Counted from the stretch's first letter, positions 1 to 10,387 are shown. The stretch: 50,893 nucleotides of DNA from Maribacter sp. (GCA_024228355.1 JAAETN010000146.1:1-50893), one strand, 5' to 3'. The notes: generated from the letters alone by a model not told the origin. A program made the numbers and translations.

Positions 1-629
1 AAAGAGAGCCTCTTAAGATAAAGGTATGTGGTATGAACCGAAATACAGTGGAAGTCGGGGCCTTAAAACCAGACTATTTAGGTTTTATTTTCTGGGAACA
101 ATCTAAAAGGAATTTTGATGAGAAGCCATTGGTTCTTCCCCATAGGATAATGAAAGTCGGTGTTTTTGTAGATGGACGTATAGAAGAGGTAATTGAAAAA
201 GTTAAAACACACCAACTTTTGGCTATTCAATTACATGGCAGCGAAAGTCCCGAATATTGCATTGCCTTGAAACAACTATTGAAGGGAGTAGAAATTATAA
301 AGGTCTTTTCAATAAAAGATAAATTCAATTTTGAAGAACTCAAGCCATTCGAATCGGTTTGTGATTATTTTTTATTTGATACGAAAGGGAAATTGCCTGG
401 TGGAAATGGATTTAAATTCAATTGGGAAGTATTGAAAGGGTATCCCTCAAAAAAACCATTTTTTCTTAGTGGAGGCATTGGATTGGAGGATATGGATTCC
501 ATCCAAGAATTTATGCAAACACCTGAATCTAAACAATGTCATGCTATTGATGTGAACAGTAAATTTGAAATAGGACCTGGATTGAAGGACATAGAGAAAT
601 TGAAGGATTTTATAAAGAATTTAAAATGA
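1..629 (+). CDS. trpF: Phosphoribosylanthranilate isomerase (TrpF), 5' end outside window
   Basis: The frame is open upstream of the listed ATG at 33 and reads ...[18 protein letters not shown], the canonical TrpF N-terminus (KIKVCGM). FLSGGIG and [15 protein letters not shown] are typical C-terminal motifs. It overlaps trpB by 4 nt. Confidence 0.95.
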   Translation, partial: REPLKIKVCGMNRNTVEVGALKPDYLGFIFWEQSKRNFDEKPLVLPHRIMKVGVFVDGRIEEVIEKVKTHQLLAIQLHGSESPEYCIALKQLLKGVEIIKVFSIKDKFNFEELKPFESVCDYFLFDTKGKLPGGNGFKFNWEVLKGYPSKKPFFLSGGIGLEDMDSIQEFMQTPESKQCHAIDVNSKFEIGPGLKDIEKLKDFIKNLK

Positions 630-1807
630 GTTATAACGCAGACGAAAAAGGCTATTATGGGGAGTTTGGCGGTGCATTTATACCGGAAATGCTATATCCG
701 AATACTGAGGAGCTTCGCCAAAATTATCTCCGAATTATGGAAGAACCTTCGTTTAAGAAAGAATTCGACCAGTTATTGAAGGATTATGTAGGGCGGCCAA
801 CACCCTTGTATTTCGCGGAACGACTTTCAAAAAAATACAATGCTAAGATATATCTCAAAAGAGAGGATTTATGCCATACCGGAGCACATAAGGTGAACAA
901 TACTATCGGGCAAATACTTATGGCAAAGAAGCTCGGCAAAAATAGGATTATTGCCGAAACCGGTGCCGGACAACATGGTGTCGCCACTGCTACTGTTTGT
1001 GCACTAATGGGTATTGAATGCGTGGTTTATATGGGTGAAATTGATATCGCACGACAAGCACCAAACGTTGCTAGAATGAAAATGTTAGGGGCAGAAGTGA
1101 GACCCGCACTGTCAGGAAGTAGAACCTTGAAAGACGCAACCAATGAAGCCATTCGGGATTGGATCAATAATCCGGTTGACACCCATTATATCATTGGTTC
1201 GGTGGTTGGTCCTCATCCCTACCCCGATATGGTAGCACGATTCCAATCGGTAATTTCTGAAGAAATAAAATGGCAACTAAAAGAAAAGGAAGGTGTTGAA
1301 AATCCAAATTATATCGTAGCCTGTGTCGGTGGCGGCAGTAATGCCGCTGGCGCATATTATCATTACTTGGATAATCCTGCAGTAAATATCATTGCTGTTG
1401 AAGCTGCCGGAAAAGGAGTGCATTCTGGAGAAAGTGCCGCAACCTCGGCCTTAGGGAAAATGGGTATTATTCATGGAAGTAAAACCCTTTTAATGCAGAC
1501 CGAGGATGGTCAAATAACCGAACCATATTCAATATCGGCAGGTTTGGATTATCCAGGCGTAGGACCCATGCATGCCCATTTGTTTACAACGGGTAGAGCC
1601 GAATTTATTTCGATTACCGATGATGAAGCAATGAAAGCAGGCCTAATGATGTGCAAGTTGGAAGGAATTATTCCAGCTATCGAAAGTTCACATGCCTTTG
1701 CCATATTAGACCATAAAAAGTTCAATCCAAATGATATTGTTGTTATAAACCTTTCGGGGCGTGGCGATAAGGATTTGGATACTTATATAGATTATTTTGA
1801 ATTATAA
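626..1807 (+). CDS. trpB: Tryptophan synthase beta chain
   Basis: Contains [26 protein letters not shown] (PLP lysine), [15 protein letters not shown] and [10 protein letters not shown]. Confidence 0.98.
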   Translation: MSYNADEKGYYGEFGGAFIPEMLYPNTEELRQNYLRIMEEPSFKKEFDQLLKDYVGRPTPLYFAERLSKKYNAKIYLKREDLCHTGAHKVNNTIGQILMAKKLGKNRIIAETGAGQHGVATATVCALMGIECVVYMGEIDIARQAPNVARMKMLGAEVRPALSGSRTLKDATNEAIRDWINNPVDTHYIIGSVVGPHPYPDMVARFQSVISEEIKWQLKEKEGVENPNYIVACVGGGSNAAGAYYHYLDNPAVNIIAVEAAGKGVHSGESAATSALGKMGIIHGSKTLLMQTEDGQITEPYSISAGLDYPGVGPMHAHLFTTGRAEFISITDDEAMKAGLMMCKLEGIIPAIESSHAFAILDHKKFNPNDIVVINLSGRGDKDLDTYIDYFEL

Positions 1808-1810
1808 ATT

Positions 1811-1873
1811 GTCCCCTTGAGCGTTCTTTAGGGGTGTTTTTACATCCCCCTTACTCCCCCTTCAAAGGGGGAA
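1811..1873. repeat. GC-rich REP-like palindromic element between trpB and trpA
   Basis: Direct repeat TCCCCCTT (1845-1852 and 1855-1862), followed by its inverted copy AAGGGGGA (1865-1872). A further CCCCT...AGGGG hairpin lies at 1813-1834. Confidence 0.6.
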
Positions 1874-1889
1874 TCCATATTTTCAAATT

Positions 1890-2654
1890 ATGAAAAACCG
1901 AATACAACACAAACTAAAAGAGGATAAGAAAATCCTCTCTATATATTTTACAGCCGGTTATCCTGCCTTAAATGATACCGTCAGAATCATTGGGGAATTG
2001 GAAAAAAACGGAGTTGATTTGATTGAAATAGGACTACCATTTTCAGATCCATTGGCAGACGGTCCAACCATTCAAGAAAGTTCTACAACCGCATTAAATA
2101 ATGGAATGCATACTGAATTGCTTTTTGAACAATTAAAGGACATTCGAAAAACGGTCTCGATTCCATTGATTATCATGGGATATTTTAACCCTGTATTTCA
2201 GTATGGGGTTGAAGATTTTTGTCAACGTTGTCAAGAAATTGGGATAGACGGACTCATTCTTCCCGATTTGCCTTTAGATGTTTATCTGAAAGACTATGCA
2301 TCTATTTTCAAGAAGTATGGTTTAGTAAATGTATTTCTAATTACTCCACAAACCAGTGCTGAACGTATCAAGGAAATTGATGAAGCTTCAGATGGATTCA
2401 TCTATATGGTTAGTTCGGCCAGTACAACAGGGGCAACCGAAGGTTTTGGGTTAGCACAGCAGAATTACTTCGCCCGGATTACTGCACTTGAATTGAAAAA
2501 TCCTCAAATTGTTGGATTTGGTATCAATAATTCAGAAACGTTTCAAAAAGCCACCCAGTCTGCCGCCGGAGCCATCATAGGTTCTGCCTTTATAAAGCAC
2601 TTGACAATAAACGGTGTGGATTCGATTTCTGATTTTATAAAAACTATTCGATAA
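1890..2654 (+). CDS. trpA: Tryptophan synthase alpha chain
   Basis: Contains YFTAGYP, DLIEIGLPFSDPLADGPTIQ, GLILPDLPL and GFGINNSE. Confidence 0.98.
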   Translation: MKNRIQHKLKEDKKILSIYFTAGYPALNDTVRIIGELEKNGVDLIEIGLPFSDPLADGPTIQESSTTALNNGMHTELLFEQLKDIRKTVSIPLIIMGYFNPVFQYGVEDFCQRCQEIGIDGLILPDLPLDVYLKDYASIFKKYGLVNVFLITPQTSAERIKEIDEASDGFIYMVSSASTTGATEGFGLAQQNYFARITALELKNPQIVGFGINNSETFQKATQSAAGAIIGSAFIKHLTINGVDSISDFIKTIR

Positions 2655-2658
2655 ATAA

Positions 2659-2883
2659 ATGGACATTATCAACAACTGGAAACTAGTTATATTGCTTTGT
2701 CTAACTCTGGGGTTAGCTCCTTTTTTTCCTGAACCCCATATATGGGGGAAAATTCGCTGGATTGCAGGTGGAGCAAACGGAATGGCAGTTCAAGATTGGT
2801 TTGATGTCGTTTTCCACGGTTTCCCCTTTATACTTTTAATTCGCTTGATTATTTTTAAGTTAATTGGCTTGTTCAAAAAATAG
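2659..2883 (+). CDS. Small membrane protein (74 aa) of unknown function
   Basis: Starts 4 nt after the trpA stop. Two hydrophobic segments (LVILLCLTLGLAPFF and FPFILLIRLIIFKLIGLF). Confidence 0.7.
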   Translation: MDIINNWKLVILLCLTLGLAPFFPEPHIWGKIRWIAGGANGMAVQDWFDVVFHGFPFILLIRLIIFKLIGLFKK

Positions 2884-2923
2884 AATTGTCTACATTTAAA
2901 GCTTTATCAAACCACACTATTGA

Positions 2924-4423
2924 ATGAGAAAATTGTTTGCCTTATTATTTGTATTGATTACAGGGAACATTATCGCCCAAGAAGAGTCAGAGTTAAAAGC
3001 CCATGTAAGCCATACCATAAATGAGCTTAGAGAATTTGTTGCCATACCTAACGATGCATTGGAACATGCTGACATTAACAGAAACCTTACGTGGTTGACC
3101 AAAAAATTCAACGAACGGGGTTTTAATTCTACCGTATTACCTACAGATGGAGAATCCCTTTTTTTTGCGGCCCTACCTATGGAGGATAACAAGCCCACCA
3201 TTCTTTTTTATATGCATTTAGATGGCCAATCCGTGGACCCTGCCAAATGGGACCAGTCCAATCCTTATGAAGTAGTTCTAAAATCAAAAGATGGTGACAA
3301 TTGGATTTCCCAGCCATTCGATAGTTTGGCGAACAACCTCAACTATGATTGGCGATTATTTGGTAGATCAACATCCGATGATAAGGGCCCAATTGTAATG
3401 TTATTGAATACCATTGACCTTTTGAAAAAGAACAAGGTCACCATCCCTTTTAATGTAAAGGTGATTTTGGATAGCGAAGAGGAAAAAAGTAGCAAACCAC
3501 TACCTAAAGCAGTAAAAGAATACCGCGATTTATTGAAAGCTGATTTCTTGGTCATTAATGATGGCCCTGTACATGTTTCTGGTAATCCTACCATGATTTA
3601 TGGGTGCCGAGGAATTACATCTCTCACACTAACGACTTACGGACCAATTAAACCACAACATAGTGGCCATTATGGCAATTATGCTCCAAATCCCGGCTTT
3701 CAATTGGCACAAGTGTTGGCCAGTATGAAGGATTCAGATGGAAAAGTATTGATTGATGGTTATTATGATGGCATATCCTTGGATGAAACCACCTTGGATA
3801 TTCTTAAAAGTGTGCCTGATGATACTGAAACCATAAACACATTATTAGCCATTAAAACGCCTGATAAAGTAGGTGGATTTTACCAAGAGTCTCTTCAATA
3901 TCCCTCACTGAATATTAGAGGGTTGGGCTCTGGCTGGGTTGGTAAAAAGGCAAGAACCATTATTCCGGAAAGTGCCACTGCCGAGATTGATATGCGCTTG
4001 GTACCTGAATCAGATGGGAATAGATTGAAAGGTTTAGTGAAAAAACATATTGAGAATCAAGGATACTATGTAACTGATAAGCTTCCAACCAAAGAAATAC
4101 GAATGGCCCATGACAAAATTATAACTATAAAAGAGGGGCCAGTCACGAACGCATTTAGAACAGATTTAACAAATCCCTACGGTGAGTTTTTGGTTAATAC
4201 CTTAAACAAAAAATTTGGTGAAGATTTGGTTCAAATTCGGATTATGGGGGGAACAGTCCCCATAGCGCCGTTCATTAACGAATTAAAAATTCCGGCCTTT
4301 ATTGTTCCGATGGTAAATCCGGACAACAATCAACATAGCCCTAATGAGAATCTAAAAATTGGACAGATTGCCTATGGCATCAAGACCTTTTATGGGATTT
4401 TGAGTACTGCTATAGACCAATAA
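2924..4423 (+). CDS. M20-family metallopeptidase, secreted
   Basis: Signal peptide-like N-terminus. Contains FYMHLDGQSVD, GRSTSDDKGPIV, DSEEEKSS and a C-terminal NQHSPNENL motif. Confidence 0.9.
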   Translation: MRKLFALLFVLITGNIIAQEESELKAHVSHTINELREFVAIPNDALEHADINRNLTWLTKKFNERGFNSTVLPTDGESLFFAALPMEDNKPTILFYMHLDGQSVDPAKWDQSNPYEVVLKSKDGDNWISQPFDSLANNLNYDWRLFGRSTSDDKGPIVMLLNTIDLLKKNKVTIPFNVKVILDSEEEKSSKPLPKAVKEYRDLLKADFLVINDGPVHVSGNPTMIYGCRGITSLTLTTYGPIKPQHSGHYGNYAPNPGFQLAQVLASMKDSDGKVLIDGYYDGISLDETTLDILKSVPDDTETINTLLAIKTPDKVGGFYQESLQYPSLNIRGLGSGWVGKKARTIIPESATAEIDMRLVPESDGNRLKGLVKKHIENQGYYVTDKLPTKEIRMAHDKIITIKEGPVTNAFRTDLTNPYGEFLVNTLNKKFGEDLVQIRIMGGTVPIAPFINELKIPAFIVPMVNPDNNQHSPNENLKIGQIAYGIKTFYGILSTAIDQ

Positions 4424-4519
4424 AATTATTTGAATTTTTATCTGTCGGTAATTTGGGTAATATAGACCTCTTTCTTAAATGAATTCAAAAAAGGGAAAAA
4501 TATTCACTTATATAATGAT

Positions 4520-5701
4520 ATGAAATCGATAATCAAGCAAGGCCCAATCATAACAGAAGCATATGATGCGAATACTGAAACTGCCCAGGTATACTATAAA
4601 GCCGTAAAAGAATGGGTTGCCAAACAAACCGAAAGCTTAAAAGAGCTAGATGTCAAAGCCCAACGCTATGGCAATGAAGCCCTGGCGTTTCGCACAATGT
4701 TGAAATTTTTGGAATCCGAGAAGATTATCTTAAACCTTAAAGAAGCGGTTACACTTACCCTTATTAATCCTGTTTACAAGGAGACGGGGCGTATGCAGAA
4801 GAGAAACCAGCATCCCCATGGTGAGAACTCATTACGAACAAAAATCACCACTCTCCAATATTTCATGAGGATTAACCCTCTTTTCAAGGGTCGGGTTTTT
4901 GTTGTGGATGATGGATGCCCTGATGGATCTGGAAATATGGCTGAAAACATTTTAGCCGAACACCCGAATTGTCCCCATAAGGTTTTTTTTCTTGCAAATG
5001 CGATTGATGAAAATGATATTGATCTACCTGTTGGCATAACCCATAAAAACGGAAGCAATCGAAGTGTCAAAGGTGGCGCGGCATTGTTCGGAATGCAAAA
5101 AGCTCTGAAAACTCCAGCAGAAGGTGTACACATAATTGTAGATAACGATGCTGATCTGTCTATTCACCCAATGCAGTTGGGTTTGTTGATCAAGGATATT
5201 GTGGAAGGAAAAACTAAGGCGATTGCGGGATCAAGACGTGAAGATGATTCTGTTTCACTTATTGGGGGAGCTAGAGACCTTCGCGGGAATCTGTTCATTC
5301 GTATTTGGCAACACTTTTTACCTCAACTTGCTGAGAATATTGTCGACACAAATAGAGCATTCAAGGCATTTGAAAGCAGTGCTTTGGAAAGGATATTACC
5401 AGCTATTAAGATCTATACTTTTCCTTATCAGATAGAGCTACTTCAAGCATGTATATCAATGGAAATTCCTTTGATAAAGAAAGGTATTGCCTATTTGGAT
5501 TCTGAGGCAGCCTCAACACAGAGTGGTGACAATATCACTGAAACATATTTAAATCAAATCAATCAAATAATTGATATCGCGAGGAGATATAACACCATTC
5601 CTATAACGGATCCTCTAATGAAATATCTATCATCCATATCTGAGGAAGAATGGCGCAAAATAGAGGCTAATCCTCCTGAAAGTATTCTGGACATGATCTG
5701 A
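4520..5701 (+). CDS. Glycosyltransferase family 2-like protein
   Basis: GT-A fold signatures VFVVDDGCPDGSGN and IIVDNDADLSIHP, with AIAGSRRED. About 100 aa N-terminal extension not recognised. Confidence 0.7.
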   Translation: MKSIIKQGPIITEAYDANTETAQVYYKAVKEWVAKQTESLKELDVKAQRYGNEALAFRTMLKFLESEKIILNLKEAVTLTLINPVYKETGRMQKRNQHPHGENSLRTKITTLQYFMRINPLFKGRVFVVDDGCPDGSGNMAENILAEHPNCPHKVFFLANAIDENDIDLPVGITHKNGSNRSVKGGAALFGMQKALKTPAEGVHIIVDNDADLSIHPMQLGLLIKDIVEGKTKAIAGSRREDDSVSLIGGARDLRGNLFIRIWQHFLPQLAENIVDTNRAFKAFESSALERILPAIKIYTFPYQIELLQACISMEIPLIKKGIAYLDSEAASTQSGDNITETYLNQINQIIDIARRYNTIPITDPLMKYLSSISEEEWRKIEANPPESILDMI

Positions 5702-5773
5702 ATTTAGCATTCAAAATGGTCCCAGTGAGAATCTGAAAATTGTTAAATTTACCAGTATAAATTTGCTTTCGGA

Positions 5774-6214
5774 TTATACTGTATAAAACCCTTTTTCTCT
5801 CAATAACACATCTACATTGTACCAAAAAACCTTAAACGTAAAATCAGGTTCAACAGTTGTATCAGTAAGTTCTAATAAATTTTTCCTTATTTCTATTGCC
5901 CTATCACTATGCATCTTTTCAGAAGGTTTTAGATAGGCCATATCCCAAGTCTCAAAAATTCTTTTCTTCGTTTCCCCTTCGCTAAGAATATCAATATCCG
6001 TATGTCTTTAATCCCGTTCAATACTGTCCATCAACTCCTTAATAGTAGCCTTACTACCTTCAAGCAATTGAATAAAATAACCCTTATTAAACACCAAACA
6101 TCCAGAAATATCATTTTTTGAATTAAAGTTTCTAGCAGTTTTTAGAATATCTTCAATTTGCTCATATGTTATTTCAGGAATTGCAATTGAACGATAAGTA
6201 AGATTATAAAGCAT
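5774..6214 (-). pseudogene. BLUF-domain protein interrupted by an in-frame TAA
   Basis: The first 68 codons encode MLYNLTYRSIAIPEITYEQIEDIL...SGCLVFNKGYFIQLLEGSKATIKELMDSIERD, then TAA at 6008-6010. The same frame continues RHTDIDILSEGETKKRIFETWDMAYLKPSEK...FYTV* to a stop at 5774-5776. The continuation carries the expected BLUF W-x-M segment. Confidence 0.85.
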
Positions 6215-6373
6215 GAATTTTCGTAAAATTGATTAAGAATAATACTATAATAAATAAGTTACTTAAATGTAAAGAAAAATCTTTATACTAACACATCAAC
6301 TTTACACCAATAATCCCATGGGATAAAATAGAACGAATGGGTACTATTGACCTAAATATGACCTTTACAATCT

Positions 6374-8917
6374 TTAGGCTGAATTCCTACTTGCATTAAT
6401 ATTTCCGTAAAGTGAGCGGGTTACAATTTTCTCATATAACTCTTTAAATTCGGTGTCCTGTCCGATCTTTTGAAGCGCATATTGTTGAATCACCAACAAT
6501 GGCAACACAATATTTTCCCTTATCTCTATGGACTCCCTTGAAATCGGTTCATTTTCCATAAGGATGTTCGAGTCAGCAATCAATAATAGCATTTCTATAG
6601 AAAGCTGATACTCTTCGTGCAGAATATTCCAAAAATCACCATACTTGGCATCCTCTTTCATATAGCTTGTCAACTCAAAATAGCATTTCGTAAGTGACAT
6701 CATACTATTGTGCATCAATGCTTTAAAGAATGGTACTTCCTTGTACATTTTTTTCAATTCCCGTAGTCGTCCCGATTCCCTAATGGTTTTTATTGCCGTG
6801 CCAATCCCAAAATAACCAGGCACATTTTGCTTTAATTGGCTCCAAGAACCCACAAAGGAGATGGCCCTTAGGTCTGTCAACTCCAACTGTTTTTTATTGC
6901 CCCGTTTACCTGGTCTACTTCCTATATTAGCTTTTTGATAGTACTTAAGAGTACTCCTATTTTCCAAGTAAGGGATAAACATGTCATGATTCTTTAATGC
7001 ATCGTATTTAGCAAAACTCAAATCGGACAGTTCTTCCAACAACTTTCGGTATTCTTTAGAAATCACATTCTCTTTACCAAATAGATTGTTAGATAGGCCG
7101 GCAGTTAACAACTGCTCACTATTGTACATAAATTGTTCCTTGGTGCCATAGGTACTGGTAATGGTCTGTCCCTGGATTGTAAGCTGAATTTCATTATTCG
7201 CAATATCTTTGGTTTGGGCAGCATAAAAACGATGTGTCTTTCCGCCCCCACGCGCTGGTGGGCCACCTCTACCATCAAAAAACATGGCTTTGATATGGTT
7301 CTTCTTACAGACCTTGGATAATTGTTCTTTGGTTTTTAAAATTGACCAGTTCGCCTTTAAATACCCCCCATCTTTTGTACCGTCAGAAAAACCAAGCATC
7401 ATCGTCTGTTGGTCTTTTCGTTGCTCTAAATGTTTTCGGTATTCTGGCAAATCGAATAAGAACTGCATAATTGACTCAGCTTCATCCATACCTTTCATGG
7501 TTTCGAAAAGCGGAATTATATCAAAGGTAATCTCATCGTCGCTCCATCCGCACCATCTGAACAATCCATAAACATATAGCACAGAAAACACATCTTCAGA
7601 ATTACTGATGATATATCTATTACAACCTTCCTCACCATTCTTTGACTGTATTTCCTTTAATTGGGAAATGTTTGTAATCGTATCTTTTACGATATCATCA
7701 TAATCGTCAGGATCTAATTCTAATTTTTTCTGAACAAGTAATTTTATCAATTTCGATTCACTTAATTCATGAATACCCTCTTTTATAAGTCCGTTTTTCT
7801 TTAGGATAGTTTCTACGATCAAAACATGTTTACTATGGTCCTGCCTAATATCAAGAGTCGCAAAGTGCGTTTTGAAAATCTTTACTTTATCAATAAAATG
7901 ATCTAACTCATGTAAATATAGTCCGTGATAATCATCTATCAACAAATTCCGTATCGCCATTAATGGGTCAATGATCTCTTGGTATCCAATATTTTTATCT
8001 AGATTGAACATGGCGGTATAAAGGTTGTTCCTCAGCGATTTTATTTGTGGCTGTAGTTTCTTGAATGTTAGTTTTTGATGTAAAACTTTAAGATCATTAT
8101 AATAACATTTCATTAAACTGACCCTAAGTTCATCTGCGACGTTTTTGGTGGTCTCGGCTGTCACAAATGGATTCCCATCCCTATCACCACCAGGCCAAAA
8201 TCCCAATTTCATGATGTTAGGATTCTCAAATTCCTCATCGTCAATATTCTCCTTTATGTAGGCATATAAATCGCCCAATGCGTCATAATAAACATTCCTA
8301 AGTATATAAATGATGTTTTTGGCTTCATCTAGAGGCGTTGGTTTTTGACTATTGATCAATGAAGTGAGCCCGAGTTGTTGCAGGGTAATATCTATATCAT
8401 CTATCTTATTGTCTACAATAAGGGACCTTAAATCGTTCATTATATCCAGTACCGCCGGTGTATAGAATTGGGTAGGGTGTGCGGTCAATACAATTCTAGC
8501 GCTAAAAGTTGATAATTTTTCAGCTACTTTATCCCAACTTTTGGTTTTGTTAACTAGTTGAAAATAATCCTTTATAGATAGTGTTTCACTATGTTCCTGA
8601 AGTTTTGGGAAAGCTGCATCTTCAACACTATCGTACAAAACCACTTGCCTTTCTACATATTGAATAATACGGAACATAAAATCTATTTGATCCTTTTCCG
8701 ATTCAATATTCACATAGTTATGGAAGAAAGATTCTAAAATGTCCTGCGGATTCAAGCCTGCCTTAAGGCCTTTTGAAGATTGATGCAATAAAAGCGGAAC
8801 CACCATCCCAACGTTCTCAATATTCCTATAAGGCAAATTAAGAAACAGGCTGTTGTAAACGTTAAACTTATTCCGGACTGATTTTTTAAATTCTTCTAAT
8901 CTTTCTGTTTTATGCAT
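6374..8917 (-). CDS. ppc: Phosphoenolpyruvate carboxylase
   Basis: Contains VLTAHPTQ, GFWPGGDRDGNPFVTAETT, MLGFSDGTKDGGYLKANW and FFDGRGGPPARGGGKTHRF. The likely start is MHKTERL, internal to the ORF-track start at 8953. Confidence 0.97.
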   Translation of the reverse strand: MHKTERLEEFKKSVRNKFNVYNSLFLNLPYRNIENVGMVVPLLLHQSSKGLKAGLNPQDILESFFHNYVNIESEKDQIDFMFRIIQYVERQVVLYDSVEDAAFPKLQEHSETLSIKDYFQLVNKTKSWDKVAEKLSTFSARIVLTAHPTQFYTPAVLDIMNDLRSLIVDNKIDDIDITLQQLGLTSLINSQKPTPLDEAKNIIYILRNVYYDALGDLYAYIKENIDDEEFENPNIMKLGFWPGGDRDGNPFVTAETTKNVADELRVSLMKCYYNDLKVLHQKLTFKKLQPQIKSLRNNLYTAMFNLDKNIGYQEIIDPLMAIRNLLIDDYHGLYLHELDHFIDKVKIFKTHFATLDIRQDHSKHVLIVETILKKNGLIKEGIHELSESKLIKLLVQKKLELDPDDYDDIVKDTITNISQLKEIQSKNGEEGCNRYIISNSEDVFSVLYVYGLFRWCGWSDDEITFDIIPLFETMKGMDEAESIMQFLFDLPEYRKHLEQRKDQQTMMLGFSDGTKDGGYLKANWSILKTKEQLSKVCKKNHIKAMFFDGRGGPPARGGGKTHRFYAAQTKDIANNEIQLTIQGQTITSTYGTKEQFMYNSEQLLTAGLSNNLFGKENVISKEYRKLLEELSDLSFAKYDALKNHDMFIPYLENRSTLKYYQKANIGSRPGKRGNKKQLELTDLRAISFVGSWSQLKQNVPGYFGIGTAIKTIRESGRLRELKKMYKEVPFFKALMHNSMMSLTKCYFELTSYMKEDAKYGDFWNILHEEYQLSIEMLLLIADSNILMENEPISRESIEIRENIVLPLLVIQQYALQKIGQDTEFKELYEKIVTRSLYGNINASRNSA

Positions 8918-9072
8918 AGACTTTGTCAAATGTATACACCCATAATGGTACATACGGAATTACTTACCCAATTGAGCTGGTAAATATCGGTATATTCAAC
9001 GAACCCATATTTGTAAATTATAGCAATTAACAAAATACTGTACACTTAGTACAAAAACAACAGAAAATGAAC

Positions 9073-9747
9073 TTAAAAAAAGGGAGTGTATTGCCTTACC
9101 CTAAAATCCAACGTAGTCAACATATGGTTTTTCGATTTCATTTCTTTATAAGTAGCAAGACTGCCAACTGCCCTATTCGCAGCTCCTGATGGGGCTGTTA
9201 GCGAGACTGTTCTAATTATCCGTTTGGGACCTTTTTCTGAAGGAAGCATAAATTGATGAATCCTAGGTACTTGATCATTTATCACTTCCAATTTAATTTG
9301 ATTTTGTTTGAGGAGTAGACGAAAAAAATATTCTGGCCCGTTTTTACTATTTCCACCGGTGAACAATAAAGTTTCAACTTTCGGGTATGCTTGTAAATAA
9401 ACAAGCAGGTTTCTTAGTTCTATGTTTTGCATACCGAGGTCCGAAGCATCAATCTTAGAACGTTCTGCGCTTTGAACTATATCACAAATACCTATTTTAC
9501 GACGTATTAAGAATTGCTTTCTTTGCTCAATTGCCTCTGTCGTAGTTTCAAACTTCAATTTCAATCCAAAAATCCGGTCAAGTATTGGCCATAGTTGTCC
9601 ATCCCTACTTCCATAACAAAAATCAACATCCCCTATTTTTAATTCCCCAGTGGTAAACCTCGGGGGTGGCAACGTACCTACTATCAGCTTCGTTGCTTCC
9701 TCAAAAAGGAAAGGTTCGTAAGGGTGATAATGAAAAAACAAATTCAA
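9073..9747 (-). CDS. Uracil-DNA glycosylase superfamily-like protein
   Basis: Contains ATKLIVGTLPPPRF, DFCYGSRDGQLWPIL, IGICDIVQSAERSKIDASD and TVSLTAPSGAANRAVG, a UDG-like fold pattern. Confidence 0.65.
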   Translation of the reverse strand: MNLFFHYHPYEPFLFEEATKLIVGTLPPPRFTTGELKIGDVDFCYGSRDGQLWPILDRIFGLKLKFETTTEAIEQRKQFLIRRKIGICDIVQSAERSKIDASDLGMQNIELRNLLVYLQAYPKVETLLFTGGNSKNGPEYFFRLLLKQNQIKLEVINDQVPRIHQFMLPSEKGPKRIIRTVSLTAPSGAANRAVGSLATYKEMKSKNHMLTTLDFRVRQYTPFF

Positions 9748-9867
9748 GATATTGAATATGACATATTAACTATTATAAAACCAACTATACTGATTCGCAA
9801 AATCTAAAACATTGCTAGACAATTTCCAACTAATTCAGTAATTTTAAGAAAATCAAATAATCATATT

Positions 9868-10020
9868 ATGGGTAAAGGTGACATCAAAACCAGAAGGGGT
9901 AAAATTGCAAACAAATCTTACGGTGCCAGAAGACCAAGAAAAGCGGCCAAAGTTGAGGTAAAACCAAAGAAAAAAGTTGCGAAAAAAGCTGTAAGAAAGG
10001 TTGCGAAAAAAACCAAATAA
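9868..10020 (+). CDS. 30S ribosomal protein THX family (50 aa)
   Basis: Translated by eye: MGKGDIKTRRGKIANKSYGARRPRKAAKVEVKPKKKVAKKAVRKVAKKTK*. The MGKGDxKTxRGKIxxxSYGxxRPRK core is the bTHX signature. Below the ORF-track size cutoff. Confidence 0.9.
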   Translation: MGKGDIKTRRGKIANKSYGARRPRKAAKVEVKPKKKVAKKAVRKVAKKTK

Positions 10021-10021
10021 A

Positions 10022-10387
10022 TTAGTCGATCACAAAATTCAAGGTCACATTACCCTCGGCATCCAATCCTATCTCATAGGTGTAAAACCCTAAAGGTAAT
10101 GGGGTTTCGCCTACAAAATCAATAGGTTGCAGAACGTAGGATTCATCTGCAGAGTTTATATTGATATAAGCATATCTGTAAGCACTTTCATAAATTAAAT
10201 ATTCAGAATATTTACCTGCGGCAACATTGGCATGAACCATTTCATCGCTACCTACCTGAATAGTGTCATAAGTTATTGAACTAATATTCTTCACTCTTAT
10301 CTGAACACCGTTTAATTCATCGTTCTGATCGGTACAACCCAAAATAAATACAAAGACACTAAAAGATAAAACCAGTAACCGTTTCAT
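10022..10387 (-). CDS. Hypothetical lipoprotein
   Basis: N-terminal MKRLLVLSFSVFVFILGCTDQ is a lipobox. The rest is a small beta-rich sequence. Confidence 0.75.
   Translation of the reverse strand: MKRLLVLSFSVFVFILGCTDQNDELNGVQIRVKNISSITYDTIQVGSDEMVHANVAAGKYSEYLIYESAYRYAYININSADESYVLQPIDFVGETPLPLGFYTYEIGLDAEGNVTLNFVID

Noticed and set aside
4774-5133. 119-aa minus-strand ORF inside the glycosyltransferase gene
   Set aside because: Antisense to a well-supported CDS. No motifs. A shadow ORF.
6312-6350. Palindrome TCCCATGGGA followed by AATGGGTAC upstream of the BLUF/ppc region
   Set aside because: Only 10 bp, not repeated elsewhere in a consistent promoter position. Similarity to the lipA palindrome is partial.
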